NCBI GenBank assembly: GCA_017305665.1
Contig: JAFKKH010000013.1
Span: 62,001 to 126,000, forward strand
Source: Hyphomicrobiales bacterium
Lineage (GTDB): Bacteria > Pseudomonadota > Alphaproteobacteria > Rhizobiales > Xanthobacteraceae
Direction: 5' to 3'
Length of the DNA: 64,000 bases
Shown: positions 26,552-35,883 of the stretch, one piece after another
Layout: every line of letters begins with the position of its first letter
Position numbering within the stretch: position 1 is the first letter of the stretch
Made by a program: the position numbers and the translations under genes
The notes under the pieces: model-generated
What the model saw: the letters and a program-made list of their open reading frames with translations, nothing else
The model's database searches: none
Told to the model about the DNA's origin: nothing

Positions 26552-29038
26552 TCAAAAGCCGCCTTCTTCTTCCGCGATCAGGATTTCGCGTTTTCCGGCG
26601 TGATTGGCCTGCCCGACGATACCTTCCAGTTCCATGCGCTCCATCAGCGAGGCGGCGCGGTTGTAGCCGATCTGCAGGCGGCGCTGGATGTAGCTGGTCG
26701 AGGCCTTGCGGTCGCGCTTCACAATGGCAACGGCCTGCTGGAACAGATCGCCGCCGCCGTCGCTGCCCATGCTGGTGCCGTCGAACACCGCGCCGTCCTC
26801 GTCGGTCGGCTCTTCCGCGGTGACCGCTTCGAGATATTCCGGCTGACCTTGCGTCTTCAGATGACGGACGACCTTCTCGACTTCCTCGTCGGATGCAAAC
26901 GGTCCGTGCACGCGCGAGATGCGACCGCCGCCCGCCATGTAGAGCATGTCGCCCTGGCCGAGCAGTTGTTCGGCGCCCATTTCGCCGAGGATGGTGCGGC
27001 TGTCGATCTTCGACGTCACCTGGAAGGCGATGCGGGTCGGGAAGTTGGCCTTGATGGTGCCGGTGATGACATCGACCGACGGACGCTGCGTCGCGAGGAT
27101 GACGTGGAGGCCGGCGGCGCGCGCCATCTGCGCGAGACGCTGCACTGCGCCTTCGATGTCCTTGCCTGCCACCATCATCAGGTCGGCCATTTCGTCGACG
27201 ATGATGACGATGTAGGGCAGCGGCTCGAGTTCGAGCTTCTCTTCCTCGTAGATCGCCTTGCCGGTCTCCTTGTCGAAGCCGGTATGCACCGTGCGCGTCA
27301 GCTCTTCGCCGCTCTTCCTGGCTTCGGCGAGACGCGCGTTGTAGCCGTCGATGTTGCGCACGCCGAGCTTGGCCATCCGCTTGTAGCGCTCTTCCATCTC
27401 GCGCACGGCCCACTTCAGCGCGACCACCGCCTTTTTCGGATCGGTCACGACCGGCGTCAGCAGATGCGGGATGCCGTCATAGACGGAGAGTTCGAGCATC
27501 TTCGGGTCGACCATGATCAGGCGGCATTGATCCGGCCGCAGACGATAGAGCAGCGACAAGATCATGGTGTTGATGGCGACCGACTTGCCCGAGCCGGTGG
27601 TGCCGGCGATCAGCATGTGCGGCGTGCGCGCGAGGTCGATGATGACGGGATCGCCGCCGATGGTCTTGCCGAGGCAGAGCGGCAGCTTGGCGACGGAGTC
27701 GATCGCCTCTTTGGCGGTGAGCAGTTCGCGCAGGTAGACCTTCTCACGATGCGCATTCGGCAGTTCGATGCCGATGGCATTGCGGCCGGCGACCACCGCG
27801 ACGCGCGCCGACAGCGCGCTCATGGAGCGGGCGATATCGTCGGCAAGCCCGATCACGCGCGACGACTTGATGCCGGGGGCAGGTTCGAGTTCGTACAGCG
27901 TGACCACGGGGCCCGGATTGGCCTTCACGATCTCGCCGCGCACGCCGAAATCCCCGAGCACGCCTTCCAGCGCCCGCGAATTGGCTTCGAGTTCGGCCTT
28001 GCTGAGCGGCTGGCGGTCGGCCGCTTTCGGCGCACTGAGAACGTTGACCGAGGGCAGCTCGAACTTGCCGCCTTTTTTCGAGGATTGTCGGGATGCGGCC
28101 TTCTTGCGCGGTGCGCGAGCGGCCGGCTCCTCATCCTCCTCTTCGTCTTCCTCTTCCTCGGACTCGTCGTCTTCCTCGTCTTCTTCGAGGTCGTCATGAG
28201 CCGGCACCAGCGGCGGGGCGCCGCGCTTGCCGCTGAGGCTGGGCTCCTGCCGCTCGAACGCCATTGCCGCCGATTTCTTCGGTGCGCTTGAGACCAGAGC
28301 CTTGTAGGCCATCGCCAGCAGCGCGCCGAGCTTGATGCGCTTCAGCCGCGCCTTCGCGCTCATCAGCGCGTGAACCACCCAGCCCAGCGAAATTGAAGCG
28401 CTGTCGTCATCTTCTTCAAACGGCGCATCGTCGTCCTCGATCTCGGCGGTTTCGTCGGCGGGCTGCGATCCCATGCCGATGGCGGCGAGGAAGGTCGCGA
28501 TCATCACCACGAAGAGAACGATGCCGAACACCAGGCGATGCAACACCGTCGCGGGTCCCAGCAGAATTGCGGGCGCGCGGACCAGCGCGTCGCCGATCAC
28601 CCCGCCAAGTCCGGCGGGCAGCGGCCACGCAGCGTTATGCGGCCAGCAGCTTGCAAAGCCGGCAGCGGATGCCGTGCAGAGAATCCAGCAGGCGAACCGC
28701 ATCGCCTCGCGATCGAAGGGGCGGTGCGTCAGCATCCGCCAGCCCCAGATCGCCACCGGCAGGATCAGCATGATCGCGCCGAGGCCGAGAAGCTGCATGA
28801 ACAGGTCGGCGCCGATTGCGCCGGGGTAGCCGAGGACATTGCGAATGGCGCGCGAGGTGGCGTGGCTGAGGCTCGGGTCCTGCACCGACCATGTCATCAG
28901 TGCGGCTGCGGCTGCGCCCGACAATCCGATCAGGCCCAGCCCGGTCAGTTCGCGCAGCCGGCGCCCAAGCGCGTCGCGAATTGACGGCGGCAGATGGCCG
29001 ACGATGGGAAGGACGCGTTCGATCGCTGCCATGCTCAT
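26552..29038 (-). CDS. ftsK: DNA translocase FtsK
   Basis: 828 residues. Four hydrophobic segments lie between residues 32 and 190. An acidic linker at about 282-304 (runs of Glu/Asp) joins to the motor. P-loop GTTGSGKS is at 479-486, Walker B is [12 protein letters not shown], and the C-terminal gamma winged helix ([17 protein letters not shown]...) reads KOPS. FtsK pumps chromosome termini through the septum and activates XerCD at dif. It starts 12 bp after the aminotransferase stop, so the two are probably one operon. Confidence 0.96.
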   Translation of the reverse strand: MSMAAIERVLPIVGHLPPSIRDALGRRLRELTGLGLIGLSGAAAAALMTWSVQDPSLSHATSRAIRNVLGYPGAIGADLFMQLLGLGAIMLILPVAIWGWRMLTHRPFDREAMRFACWILCTASAAGFASCWPHNAAWPLPAGLGGVIGDALVRAPAILLGPATVLHRLVFGIVLFVVMIATFLAAIGMGSQPADETAEIEDDDAPFEEDDDSASISLGWVVHALMSAKARLKRIKLGALLAMAYKALVSSAPKKSAAMAFERQEPSLSGKRGAPPLVPAHDDLEEDEEDDESEEEEDEEEDEEPAARAPRKKAASRQSSKKGGKFELPSVNVLSAPKAADRQPLSKAELEANSRALEGVLGDFGVRGEIVKANPGPVVTLYELEPAPGIKSSRVIGLADDIARSMSALSARVAVVAGRNAIGIELPNAHREKVYLRELLTAKEAIDSVAKLPLCLGKTIGGDPVIIDLARTPHMLIAGTTGSGKSVAINTMILSLLYRLRPDQCRLIMVDPKMLELSVYDGIPHLLTPVVTDPKKAVVALKWAVREMEERYKRMAKLGVRNIDGYNARLAEARKSGEELTRTVHTGFDKETGKAIYEEEKLELEPLPYIVIIVDEMADLMMVAGKDIEGAVQRLAQMARAAGLHVILATQRPSVDVITGTIKANFPTRIAFQVTSKIDSRTILGEMGAEQLLGQGDMLYMAGGGRISRVHGPFASDEEVEKVVRHLKTQGQPEYLEAVTAEEPTDEDGAVFDGTSMGSDGGGDLFQQAVAIVKRDRKASTSYIQRRLQIGYNRAASLMERMELEGIVGQANHAGKREILIAEEEGGF

Positions 29039-29050
29039 GGGGCCCTGCGA

Positions 29051-30280
29051 CTAATCGAGAGTTTTCACCAGCCGATGCAACGCTTCGGCCGTCGTTTCAC
29101 TGTCCTGCACCAGCGCCAGCCGGATGTAGCCCGCGCCGGGATTGCTGCCGTCGGCCTGCTCGCGCGCCAGATAGCTTCCGGGAATCACCCGCACGCCGGC
29201 GTCGCGATAGAGTTTGACGGCTGCGGCTTCGTCTCCGCCGTGCGCCGACACATCGAGCCAGACACAAAAGCCGCCGGCGGGTCTGACGTAGCCGTAGCGG
29301 TTACCAAGGATCTGATCGGCGAGGTCGAACTTCAGCCGATACAGCCGGCGATTCTCCTCGACATGGGTTTCGTCGTTGTAGGCCGCGACCGCGACGTGCT
29401 GCAGCGGTACCGGCACTTGCGGCGCGGCGACGTTGCGCAACTCATGGAACGCGGCGAGAAATGTTTTGTCGCCGGCGGCGAAGCCGACGCGCATGCCGGG
29501 CAGGTTCGAGCGCTTCGACAGCGATTGAAAGGCAACGACGTTGGCGTAATTCGGACCCGCACATTCCAGCGCGCTGCCCGGCGCCGTCTTGGTGTAGATT
29601 TCCGAATAGCATTCGTCGCTCAGCACCATGAAGCCGTGATGACGTGCGAGCCCGATCAGGCGTGTGAAATAGTCGCGCGAGGCCACGGCGCCTTGCGGAT
29701 TGGCAGGCGAGGCGATGAAGATCGCGACCGCTCGTGCCAGCGTGGCGTCATCGAGCGCATCGAGGTCAGGCAGGAATCCGTTGTCTCGCGTGGTCGGCAG
29801 GAAGATCGTCTCGCAATTCGCCGCGCGGGCGCCCGCGCCATAGGCCGGATAGAATGGATTCGGCACCAGGATGGCCGGTGGGCCCTTGCGCGGCGGCACG
29901 TAGCGGGCAGCGGCGATGGCGGCGAAGAACAGGCCCTCGCGGCTGCCGTTCAGCACCAGAACCTCGGTTTCGGGATCGACGGGGCGCGGCAGGCTGAACC
30001 GCGTCCCCAGCCAGTTGGCGGCAGCGTGGCGGAATGGCTCGATTCCCTTGGCGATCGGGTAGCGTCCGAAATCGTTGATATGATTGGATAATACCGAACC
30101 AACGAAACCGGGAATCGGATGCTGCGGCTCGCCCAGCGACAGCGTGATCAGCGGCAGTCCGGGCTGATAGGGCGCCAGCAATTCGGCGGTCCGGGCGAAT
30201 GGCGACCGCTCGCCCGGCGCGGCTGGCGGAGCGTGGCTGACGGCGTCCTGCGCCGCGCGGGATGAAGCGGTGGTTGCCAT
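29051..30280 (-). CDS. PLP-dependent class I/II aminotransferase (DapC-like)
   Basis: 409 residues of fold-type I aminotransferase. LSLGEPQHPIPGFV and YPIAKGIEPFRHAAANWLGTR start the domain, SPANPQGAVASRDYF and LSDECYSEIY follow, and the PLP-binding lysine is in QSLSKRSNLPGMRVGF. The pattern resembles succinyldiaminopimelate aminotransferases (DapC) of the lysine/peptidoglycan pathway, but related enzymes use other amino acids. It is upstream of ftsK by 12 bp. Confidence is high for the family and low for the substrate. Confidence 0.88.
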   Translation of the reverse strand: MATTASSRAAQDAVSHAPPAAPGERSPFARTAELLAPYQPGLPLITLSLGEPQHPIPGFVGSVLSNHINDFGRYPIAKGIEPFRHAAANWLGTRFSLPRPVDPETEVLVLNGSREGLFFAAIAAARYVPPRKGPPAILVPNPFYPAYGAGARAANCETIFLPTTRDNGFLPDLDALDDATLARAVAIFIASPANPQGAVASRDYFTRLIGLARHHGFMVLSDECYSEIYTKTAPGSALECAGPNYANVVAFQSLSKRSNLPGMRVGFAAGDKTFLAAFHELRNVAAPQVPVPLQHVAVAAYNDETHVEENRRLYRLKFDLADQILGNRYGYVRPAGGFCVWLDVSAHGGDEAAAVKLYRDAGVRVIPGSYLAREQADGSNPGAGYIRLALVQDSETTAEALHRLVKTLD

Positions 30281-30408
30281 CGGTTAAGCGTCAGCACTTT
30301 CAAGACGTTCGGTCGCACCCTGCGGAACCGGACGGGAGATGGATGAGTACCATAGGTACGGCGAGGTTAAGACGCGATTAACCATCGGCCTTGCGAGACA
30401 TTTTGGCG

Positions 30409-30438
30409 GGTATTACCATATCGATCCCAAGGTATTAC
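30409..30438. promoter_or_regulatory. Paired GGTATTAC direct repeats upstream of the toxin-antitoxin pair
   Basis: GGTATTAC occurs at 30409-30416 and 30431-30438, exactly 22 bp apart or two helical turns, ending 20 bp before the antitoxin start. AbrB/VapB antitoxins usually autorepress from such repeats. The operator role is inference. Confidence 0.45.
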
Positions 30439-30458
30439 TTTTGAGGCGCGAGGACGCC

Positions 30459-30689
30459 ATGGCAACCAAAGTGACGCAAAAAGGTCAGGTCACGATCCCG
30501 AAGCCGATCCGGGACCACCTCGGCATCGGCCCCGGCAGCAGGGTCGAATTCAAACGCGCTGCGGATGGCAGCGTGGTGATTGCGCCTGCTGATGGCAAGC
30601 AGCCGCCGAATCGGTTTGCCCGGTTCGTCGGCATTCTTGGACCCGGTCCATCCACTGACGAGATCATGGAATGGACACGTGGCGAGTGA
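30459..30689 (+). CDS. vapB: AbrB/VapB-type antitoxin
   Basis: 76 residues. MATKVTQKGQVTIPKPIRDHLGIGPGSRVEFKR is the [14 protein letters not shown] AbrB DNA-binding domain, and the C-terminal part should wrap the toxin. ATG 30459 removes a 40-residue upstream extension that does not look like protein. The stop is 3 bp before vapC, the usual arrangement. It would neutralise the PIN toxin and repress the operon. Confidence 0.88.
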   Translation: MATKVTQKGQVTIPKPIRDHLGIGPGSRVEFKRAADGSVVIAPADGKQPPNRFARFVGILGPGPSTDEIMEWTRGE

Positions 30690-30692
30690 GGC

Positions 30693-31106
30693 ATGACGCT
30701 GGTCGACACCAACGTTCTGCTCGATGTGTTCACACGCGACGCGAACTGGTGGCGCTGGTCGATGATGAATTTGGAGGGCGCCGCACGTCGCGGCCCTCTT
30801 CTGATCAACGACATCATCTATGCAGAGACATCGATTCGCTTTCCGGATCCGACTGAGTTCGATGCTGTGCTCGACGATATGGGTGTGGCGGTCGCGCCAT
30901 TCGCTCGGCTGGTGCCGTATGTTGCGGGAAAGGCATTCGCAAACTATCGAAATTCCGGCGGATCACGCGATCGCGTGCTGCCGGATTTCTTTATTGGCGC
31001 ACATGCCGAGGTCGAACGTTTGCCGCTGCTGACCCGCGATCCGCGCCGCTATCGGGCCTATTTTCCGAGCGTGACGTTGATCGCCCCGGAGCAGAGCGAC
31101 GATTGA
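30693..31106 (+). CDS. vapC: VapC-type PIN-domain ribonuclease toxin
   Basis: 137 residues with the PIN-domain acidic set: Asp5 in LVDTNVLLDVF, Glu45 in YAETSIRF, Asp99 in LPDFFIGAHA and Asp117 in LLTRDPRRYRAYFP. VapC toxins cut tRNA or rRNA when the antitoxin is degraded. It follows the antitoxin by 3 bp. All four acidic residues are present, so it is probably active. Confidence 0.88.
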   Translation: MTLVDTNVLLDVFTRDANWWRWSMMNLEGAARRGPLLINDIIYAETSIRFPDPTEFDAVLDDMGVAVAPFARLVPYVAGKAFANYRNSGGSRDRVLPDFFIGAHAEVERLPLLTRDPRRYRAYFPSVTLIAPEQSDD

Positions 31107-31177
31107 GGCGCAGCACGAGCGCGGTGCTCCGCTTGCTGAAACTTGTATAGGCTGTGGCGACAGTCCGGGAGAATCGA

Positions 31178-31486
31178 ATGTCTGATCAGAACGCGCCGAA
31201 GGCGACCGACACCATCGTCTACGTCGACAATAATCACGCGCCGGTCATCTCGTTCGACATCGCGCCCGCGCATGGCGTGCTGGCCGGCACGGTTCAGGTC
31301 GAGCTGGCGTCGCGGACGCTCAATCCCCTTGCGGATGGTTCGGTCGAAATCAAATTCGTCACCAGCGGGCGGCTGCGCTGCAGTCCGGCGGCGGCCATGC
31401 ACCTGCGCAATTCGCTGGATGCGGCGCTGCGGATGCTAGAGCAGCCGCAACCCACAAGCCCGACCGCGGCGGGCAAGCTGAACTGA
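31178..31486 (+). CDS. Small hypothetical protein
   Basis: 102 residues starting MSDQNAPKATDTIVYVDNN. I do not recognise it with confidence. The segment FVTSGRLRCSPAAAMHLRNSLDAAL resembles the C-terminal part of DUF3467-like proteins in shape only. No signal peptide or transmembrane segment is seen; the tail is Pro/Thr-rich. ATG 31178 is preceded by GGGAGAATCGA. It stands alone between vapC and the CoA-lyase gene. Confidence 0.6.
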   Translation: MSDQNAPKATDTIVYVDNNHAPVISFDIAPAHGVLAGTVQVELASRTLNPLADGSVEIKFVTSGRLRCSPAAAMHLRNSLDAALRMLEQPQPTSPTAAGKLN

Positions 31487-31524
31487 GCAAGCTGGGCTAG
31501 CTGTCGTCGCGCGACGGGTAGGCG

Positions 31525-32454
31525 TCAGTCCGGGTCCTGGAAACGCAGCAGCCGCTGGACCATCCGCAAGTTGGCGTAGTCGATCATCTTGCCGTCGAGC
31601 GTGACCGCGCCCTGTCCGGCGCGCTCGGCCGCCTCCATGGCCGCGATCGTTCGCCGCGCGTCGGCCAGCTCCTGGTCGGACGGCACGAACGCCTTGCGCG
31701 TCGGTTCGATCTGGCTCGGGTGAATCACCTGCTTGCCGTCGAAACCCATGGCGGCCGCCTTCATCGCCGTCGCAGCGGTGGTGATCTCATCGCGAAACGC
31801 GCCGCAAGGACCGTCGATCGCCCGCAAGCCGAAAGCGCGGGCTGCCACCAGCAGCCGCATCATCGGATAGGCGAACAGGTCGAGCGGCACGCGCGGGTGG
31901 CCATCGGCAGCGCTGCCGACATGCTGGTAGCCCGCAGGCGACGCGCCGATCTCGGCGCTTCGCGCCCCGATCGAGGCGGCGAAATCGCCGACGCCGAGAT
32001 GCAGCGCTGTCACCAGCGGGTCGGCGGTCGCAAGGGTCTCGACGTTGACGAGCCCGAGAGCCGTTTCGATCAGCAACTCCAATTCGACCGGCTTTGCGCG
32101 CGATGCCGAGGCGTCGCGAATCCAGCCGCCGATCGTAGCGATGTCGGCGATGCGCTCGGCCTTCGGAACGATGAACGCATCGAGCCTTGCGAGGCCGGCG
32201 AGTTGCGCGATCTCGGTTCGAATCGTCGGGCTGTCGAACCCGTTCAGCCGCACACTGACGGTTTTCCGGCCCCAGTCGAGCGTGCTGAGTGCGGTGACCG
32301 CTTCCTGCAGTGCAGCCGCTTTTTCGGCCAACGGCACGGCGTCCTCGAGATCCATGAACACCGCGTCGGCGGACGAAGCAGCCGCGCCTTGCACCATGCG
32401 CGCGCGATGCGCGGGCACGGCGAGATAAGTGCGGGTGATGCGTGGGGTCGTCAT
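31525..32454 (-). CDS. HpcH/HpaI-family CoA ester lyase (citrate lyase beta-like)
   Basis: 309 residues. TYLAVPAHRARMVQGAAASSADAVFMDLEDAVP, VRLNGFDSP, ELLIETALGLVN, LHLGVGDFAASIGA and MGFDGKQVIHPSQI match CitE/malyl-CoA lyase-type aldolases. They cleave 3-hydroxyacyl-CoA such as malyl-, methylmalyl- or citramalyl-CoA. The start overlaps the stop of the upstream CoA-transferase gene in ATGA, so they are translationally coupled. Joint activation and cleavage of a dicarboxylic acid is the natural inference; the acid is unknown. Confidence 0.88.
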   Translation of the reverse strand: MTTPRITRTYLAVPAHRARMVQGAAASSADAVFMDLEDAVPLAEKAAALQEAVTALSTLDWGRKTVSVRLNGFDSPTIRTEIAQLAGLARLDAFIVPKAERIADIATIGGWIRDASASRAKPVELELLIETALGLVNVETLATADPLVTALHLGVGDFAASIGARSAEIGASPAGYQHVGSAADGHPRVPLDLFAYPMMRLLVAARAFGLRAIDGPCGAFRDEITTAATAMKAAAMGFDGKQVIHPSQIEPTRKAFVPSDQELADARRTIAAMEAAERAGQGAVTLDGKMIDYANLRMVQRLLRFQDPD

Positions 32455-33617
32455 GAGCGTGCCTCCATTGCGAGTCCGAGTTCGCTGAGGATCGCATCGG
32501 TATGCGCGCCGGTGGCGGGCACCTCTTTCATCACCGGACTGACGCCGGGAATGGTGATCGCGGGCAGAAAACTCGTCAGCGGCCCGTTCGGCGATCCGAT
32601 CGATCGGACGCGGTCGCGGACTCGCAGTTGCGGGTGCTGCAAAAACGCCTGCACGTCATTCATCGTGGCATTGGCGATGGCAGCGTCGTCGAGGCGCTGC
32701 AGAACCTGCTCGCCGGAGAAGTTGGCGAAATGCGTTTCGATCAGCGCCTCCAGCGCGTCGCGGTTTTGCATGCGCAGTGGATTGGTTCGAAAGCGTGGAT
32801 CGTCGGCCAGCGCGGCATCGTTCATGACCCGCGCGCAAAATGCGATCCATTCGCGCTCGTTCTGGACTCCGAAGAACACCACGCGCCCGTCGCCGGTTTT
32901 GAACGGACCGTAAGGCGCGATGGTGGCGTGACGTGTCCCGGTGCGCCGCAGCGGCTTGCCGGCGCCATCGGCATAGTAGGCGGGGTAGCTCATCCACTCG
33001 GTGAGCGAATCGAACAGCGAGACTTCGAACGCGGTACCCTTGCCGGTGCGTTCGCGATGAAACAGCGCCATCAGCACCCCGTTCAGCACATACATGCCCG
33101 TTGCGATATCGGCGACGGCGATGCCGCACTTGGCGGGCTGCTCGTCGGTGCCGTTGACCGAGAGAAATCCCGCTTCGCATTGGACCAGCAGATCGTAAGC
33201 CTTCTTTCGGCTGTAGGGGCCGCCGCTCCCGTAGCCCGATACGTCGCAGGCGATCAGACGGGGAAACCGCTTCAGCAGCGTCGCCGCGTCGAGGCCGAGC
33301 CGCGCAGCCGCGCCCGGCGCCAGGTTCTGCACGAATACGTCGGCTCGGGGCAGCAAGGCGTCGAGCACACGCTTGCCGTCGTCGCTCTTGATGTCGATCG
33401 CGAGGCTTTCCTTGGAGCGGTTGGTCCACACGAACTGACTCGACATGCCGTTCATGACGTAATCGTAGTCGCGACAGAAGTCGCCTTTGCCGGGTCGCTC
33501 GATCTTGATGACGCGGGCGCCCCAGTCGGCGAGGTGACGGCTGGCGAGCGGCGCGGCGATAGCCTGCTCGATCGAGACAACGGTGATGCCGGACAGCGGC
33601 AGCGGCGGTGACGTCAT
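32451..33617 (-). CDS. CaiB/BaiF family III CoA-transferase
   Basis: 388 residues. ITVVSIEQAIAAPLASRHLADWGARVIKIERPGKGD is the family N-terminus, the catalytic aspartate is in KKAYDLLVQCEAGFLSVNG, and PYGPFKTGDGRVVFFGVQNEREW follows. Such enzymes transfer CoA between carboxylic acids. The in-frame extension to 33749 was rejected because the family begins near MTSPPLPLSGITVV. It is the first gene of a two-gene operon with the CoA lyase. Confidence 0.88.
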   Translation of the reverse strand: MTSPPLPLSGITVVSIEQAIAAPLASRHLADWGARVIKIERPGKGDFCRDYDYVMNGMSSQFVWTNRSKESLAIDIKSDDGKRVLDALLPRADVFVQNLAPGAAARLGLDAATLLKRFPRLIACDVSGYGSGGPYSRKKAYDLLVQCEAGFLSVNGTDEQPAKCGIAVADIATGMYVLNGVLMALFHRERTGKGTAFEVSLFDSLTEWMSYPAYYADGAGKPLRRTGTRHATIAPYGPFKTGDGRVVFFGVQNEREWIAFCARVMNDAALADDPRFRTNPLRMQNRDALEALIETHFANFSGEQVLQRLDDAAIANATMNDVQAFLQHPQLRVRDRVRSIGSPNGPLTSFLPAITIPGVSPVMKEVPATGAHTDAILSELGLAMEARS

Positions 33618-33654
33618 GCGAATCTCCCGGAACTTTGCCGGGTGCTTATACCGC

Positions 33655-33690
33655 AAAAAGTGAAGGGCCCCAGCTTGCGCTGGAGCCCTT
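33655..33690 (-). terminator. Intrinsic terminator of the amtB-1 transcript
   Basis: On the minus strand a stem AAGGGCTCCAGC/GCTGGGGCCCTT (one A-C mispair) is followed by CACTTTTT. It lies about 80 bp after the amtB-1 stop. Confidence 0.7.
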
Positions 33691-33769
33691 CGACGGACGG
33701 GACACTGCCGGGTATGTGTCCCAACCGTTGTCGAAGCTGCGACGATCAAGCATCGCAGCCGTGGTTGGC

Positions 33770-35119
33770 TTACTGGATCACCTCGCCATGCTGGGTGATG
33801 TCGAGACCTTCGCGCTCGTTCTCGTCGCTGACGCGCAGCCCGATCACCGCCTTGATGACCATCAGGATGATCAGGGTGACGATGGCGTCGTACACGACGG
33901 TGGCGAGAATGCCGTAGATCTGGATGATGACCTGATGAGCATTGCCGTCGATCAGGCCTGTTCCCGCCTTGTTGATCGCGGTGCGGGCGAACACGCCGGT
34001 GAGCAGCGCGCCGATGATGCCGCCGACGCCATGGACGCCGAAGGCGTCGAGGCTGTCGTCATAGCGCATCATGTGCTTGAGGCTGGTGGCGCCCCAGTAG
34101 CAGCCGACACCGGCCACCGCGCCGATGACCAGCGCGCCGGTCGGATCGACAAAGCCTGACGCAGGCGTGATGGCGACGAGTCCGGCGACCGCGCCGGAGC
34201 AGATGCCGAGCACGCTCGGCTTGCCGCGCAGGCCCCACTCGACGAACATCCAGGCCAGCGCCGCGGCGGCGGTCGCGATCTGCGTCACCGCCATCGCCAT
34301 GCCAGCCTGTCCGCCGGCGGTCACCGCCGAGCCGGCGTTGAAGCCGAACCAGCCGACCCAGAGCAGCGAAGCGCCGATCACGGTGAGCACCAGGTTATGC
34401 GGCGCCATGTTCTCGGTGCCGTAACCCTTGCGCTTGCCGAGCACGAGCGCGCAGACGAGGCCTGCGACGCCGGCATTGATGTGAACCACGGTGCCGCCGG
34501 CGAAGTCGAGTACGCCGAGTCCGCCGAGGAAACCACCGCCCCACACCCAGTGCGCGATCGGCGAGTAGACCAAGAGCGACCACAGGCCCATGAACCACAT
34601 CATCGCCGAGAACTTCATGCGGTCGGCGAACGCGCCGCAGATCAGCGCCGGCGTGATGATCGCAAAGGTCATCTGGAAGCACATGAACACCGACTCGGGG
34701 ATCGTCGATGCCGCGCTGGCGATGGAATCGGTGCCCATGCCCATCAGCAGCATGCGCGATGCACCGCCGAGATAGTTTGTGCCTTCGGTGAAGGCCCAGC
34801 TATAGCCGATCACCATCCAGAGGATCGTGATCAGACAGGTGATCGCAAAGCTCTGCATCACGGTGGCGAGCACGTTCTTCTTGCGCACCATGCCGCCGTA
34901 GAACAGCGCGAGACCCGGGATGGTCATCATCAGCACCAGCGCGGTCGAGGTCAGCATCCACGCGGTGTCGCCCGAATCGAGTTTGGGTGCGGGCGTGGCG
35001 GCCGCAACCGGCGCGGCAGCAGTCTGGGCCAGCGCGAGGTCGGCGAATCCCGCAAGACAGGCCGCGCCGAGTATCGCCGCGATGGCCAGTCCCGCGCGGG
35101 ACGGACGGGGGAACCTCAT
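33770..35119 (-). CDS. amtB: Ammonium transporter (copy 1)
   Basis: 449 residues with a signal-like N-terminus and 11 or so membrane segments. Family motifs: MTIPGLALFYGGMVRKKNVLAT, HWVWGGGFLGGLGVLDFAGGTVVH (first pore His at the end), GWFGFNAGSA and FGVHGVGGIIGALLTG (second pore His). The C-terminus DITQHGEVIQ is the cytoplasmic PII-contact region. It imports ammonium at low concentration and is gated by GlnK, encoded 39 bp upstream. It is one of two glnK-amtB pairs here. Confidence 0.95.
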   Translation of the reverse strand: MRFPRPSRAGLAIAAILGAACLAGFADLALAQTAAAPVAAATPAPKLDSGDTAWMLTSTALVLMMTIPGLALFYGGMVRKKNVLATVMQSFAITCLITILWMVIGYSWAFTEGTNYLGGASRMLLMGMGTDSIASAASTIPESVFMCFQMTFAIITPALICGAFADRMKFSAMMWFMGLWSLLVYSPIAHWVWGGGFLGGLGVLDFAGGTVVHINAGVAGLVCALVLGKRKGYGTENMAPHNLVLTVIGASLLWVGWFGFNAGSAVTAGGQAGMAMAVTQIATAAAALAWMFVEWGLRGKPSVLGICSGAVAGLVAITPASGFVDPTGALVIGAVAGVGCYWGATSLKHMMRYDDSLDAFGVHGVGGIIGALLTGVFARTAINKAGTGLIDGNAHQVIIQIYGILATVVYDAIVTLIILMVIKAVIGLRVSDENEREGLDITQHGEVIQ

Positions 35120-35158
35120 GTGTTTTACTCCTGATGGATTTTTGAAGGTGATGCGAAA

Positions 35159-35632
<474 letters not shown>

Positions 35633-35816
35633 CTAGTCAATTGTAAATGCGAGGCTTTTCTGCTCGCCCGCTGGGCGATGCGACAGCCGGGTCTGCGGTG
35701 CGCTTAAAGGCTGACCACGCCTGCCCAAAAGGAAGGCAGTGCCAGGCTTCCGACATGTTTTTGCTCAGGAGGCAGGCAGGCCGCATGTCCCGGACGGGTT
35801 CGAGGCCAGTTCCGAT

Positions 35817-35851
35817 AAAAACGCCCGATCCTGATGCTCCAGGACCGGGCG
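35817..35851 (-). terminator. Intrinsic terminator of the amtB-2 transcript
   Basis: On the minus strand CGCCCGGTCCTG pairs with CAGGATCGGGCG (one mispair) around a short loop, followed by TTTTTATC. It lies 33 bp after the amtB-2 stop. Confidence 0.75.
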
Positions 35852-35883
35852 CGTGAGATTCGAAAGATCAGGTCGCGCGGGGG

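Noticed and set aside
26337..27413. Upstream in-frame extension of the LolA-like gene
   Set aside because: The extension lies inside ftsK in another frame and looks like shadow sequence; the signal peptide begins at 26336.
26504..28291. A 595-codon open frame on the plus strand
   Set aside because: It lies antisense to ftsK, is His/Arg/Asp-rich and has no recognisable domain. Long antisense frames are common in high-GC genes.
35647..35856. A 69-codon plus-strand frame between the two amt operons
   Set aside because: It lies over the sequence containing the amtB-2 terminator and has no protein-like features.
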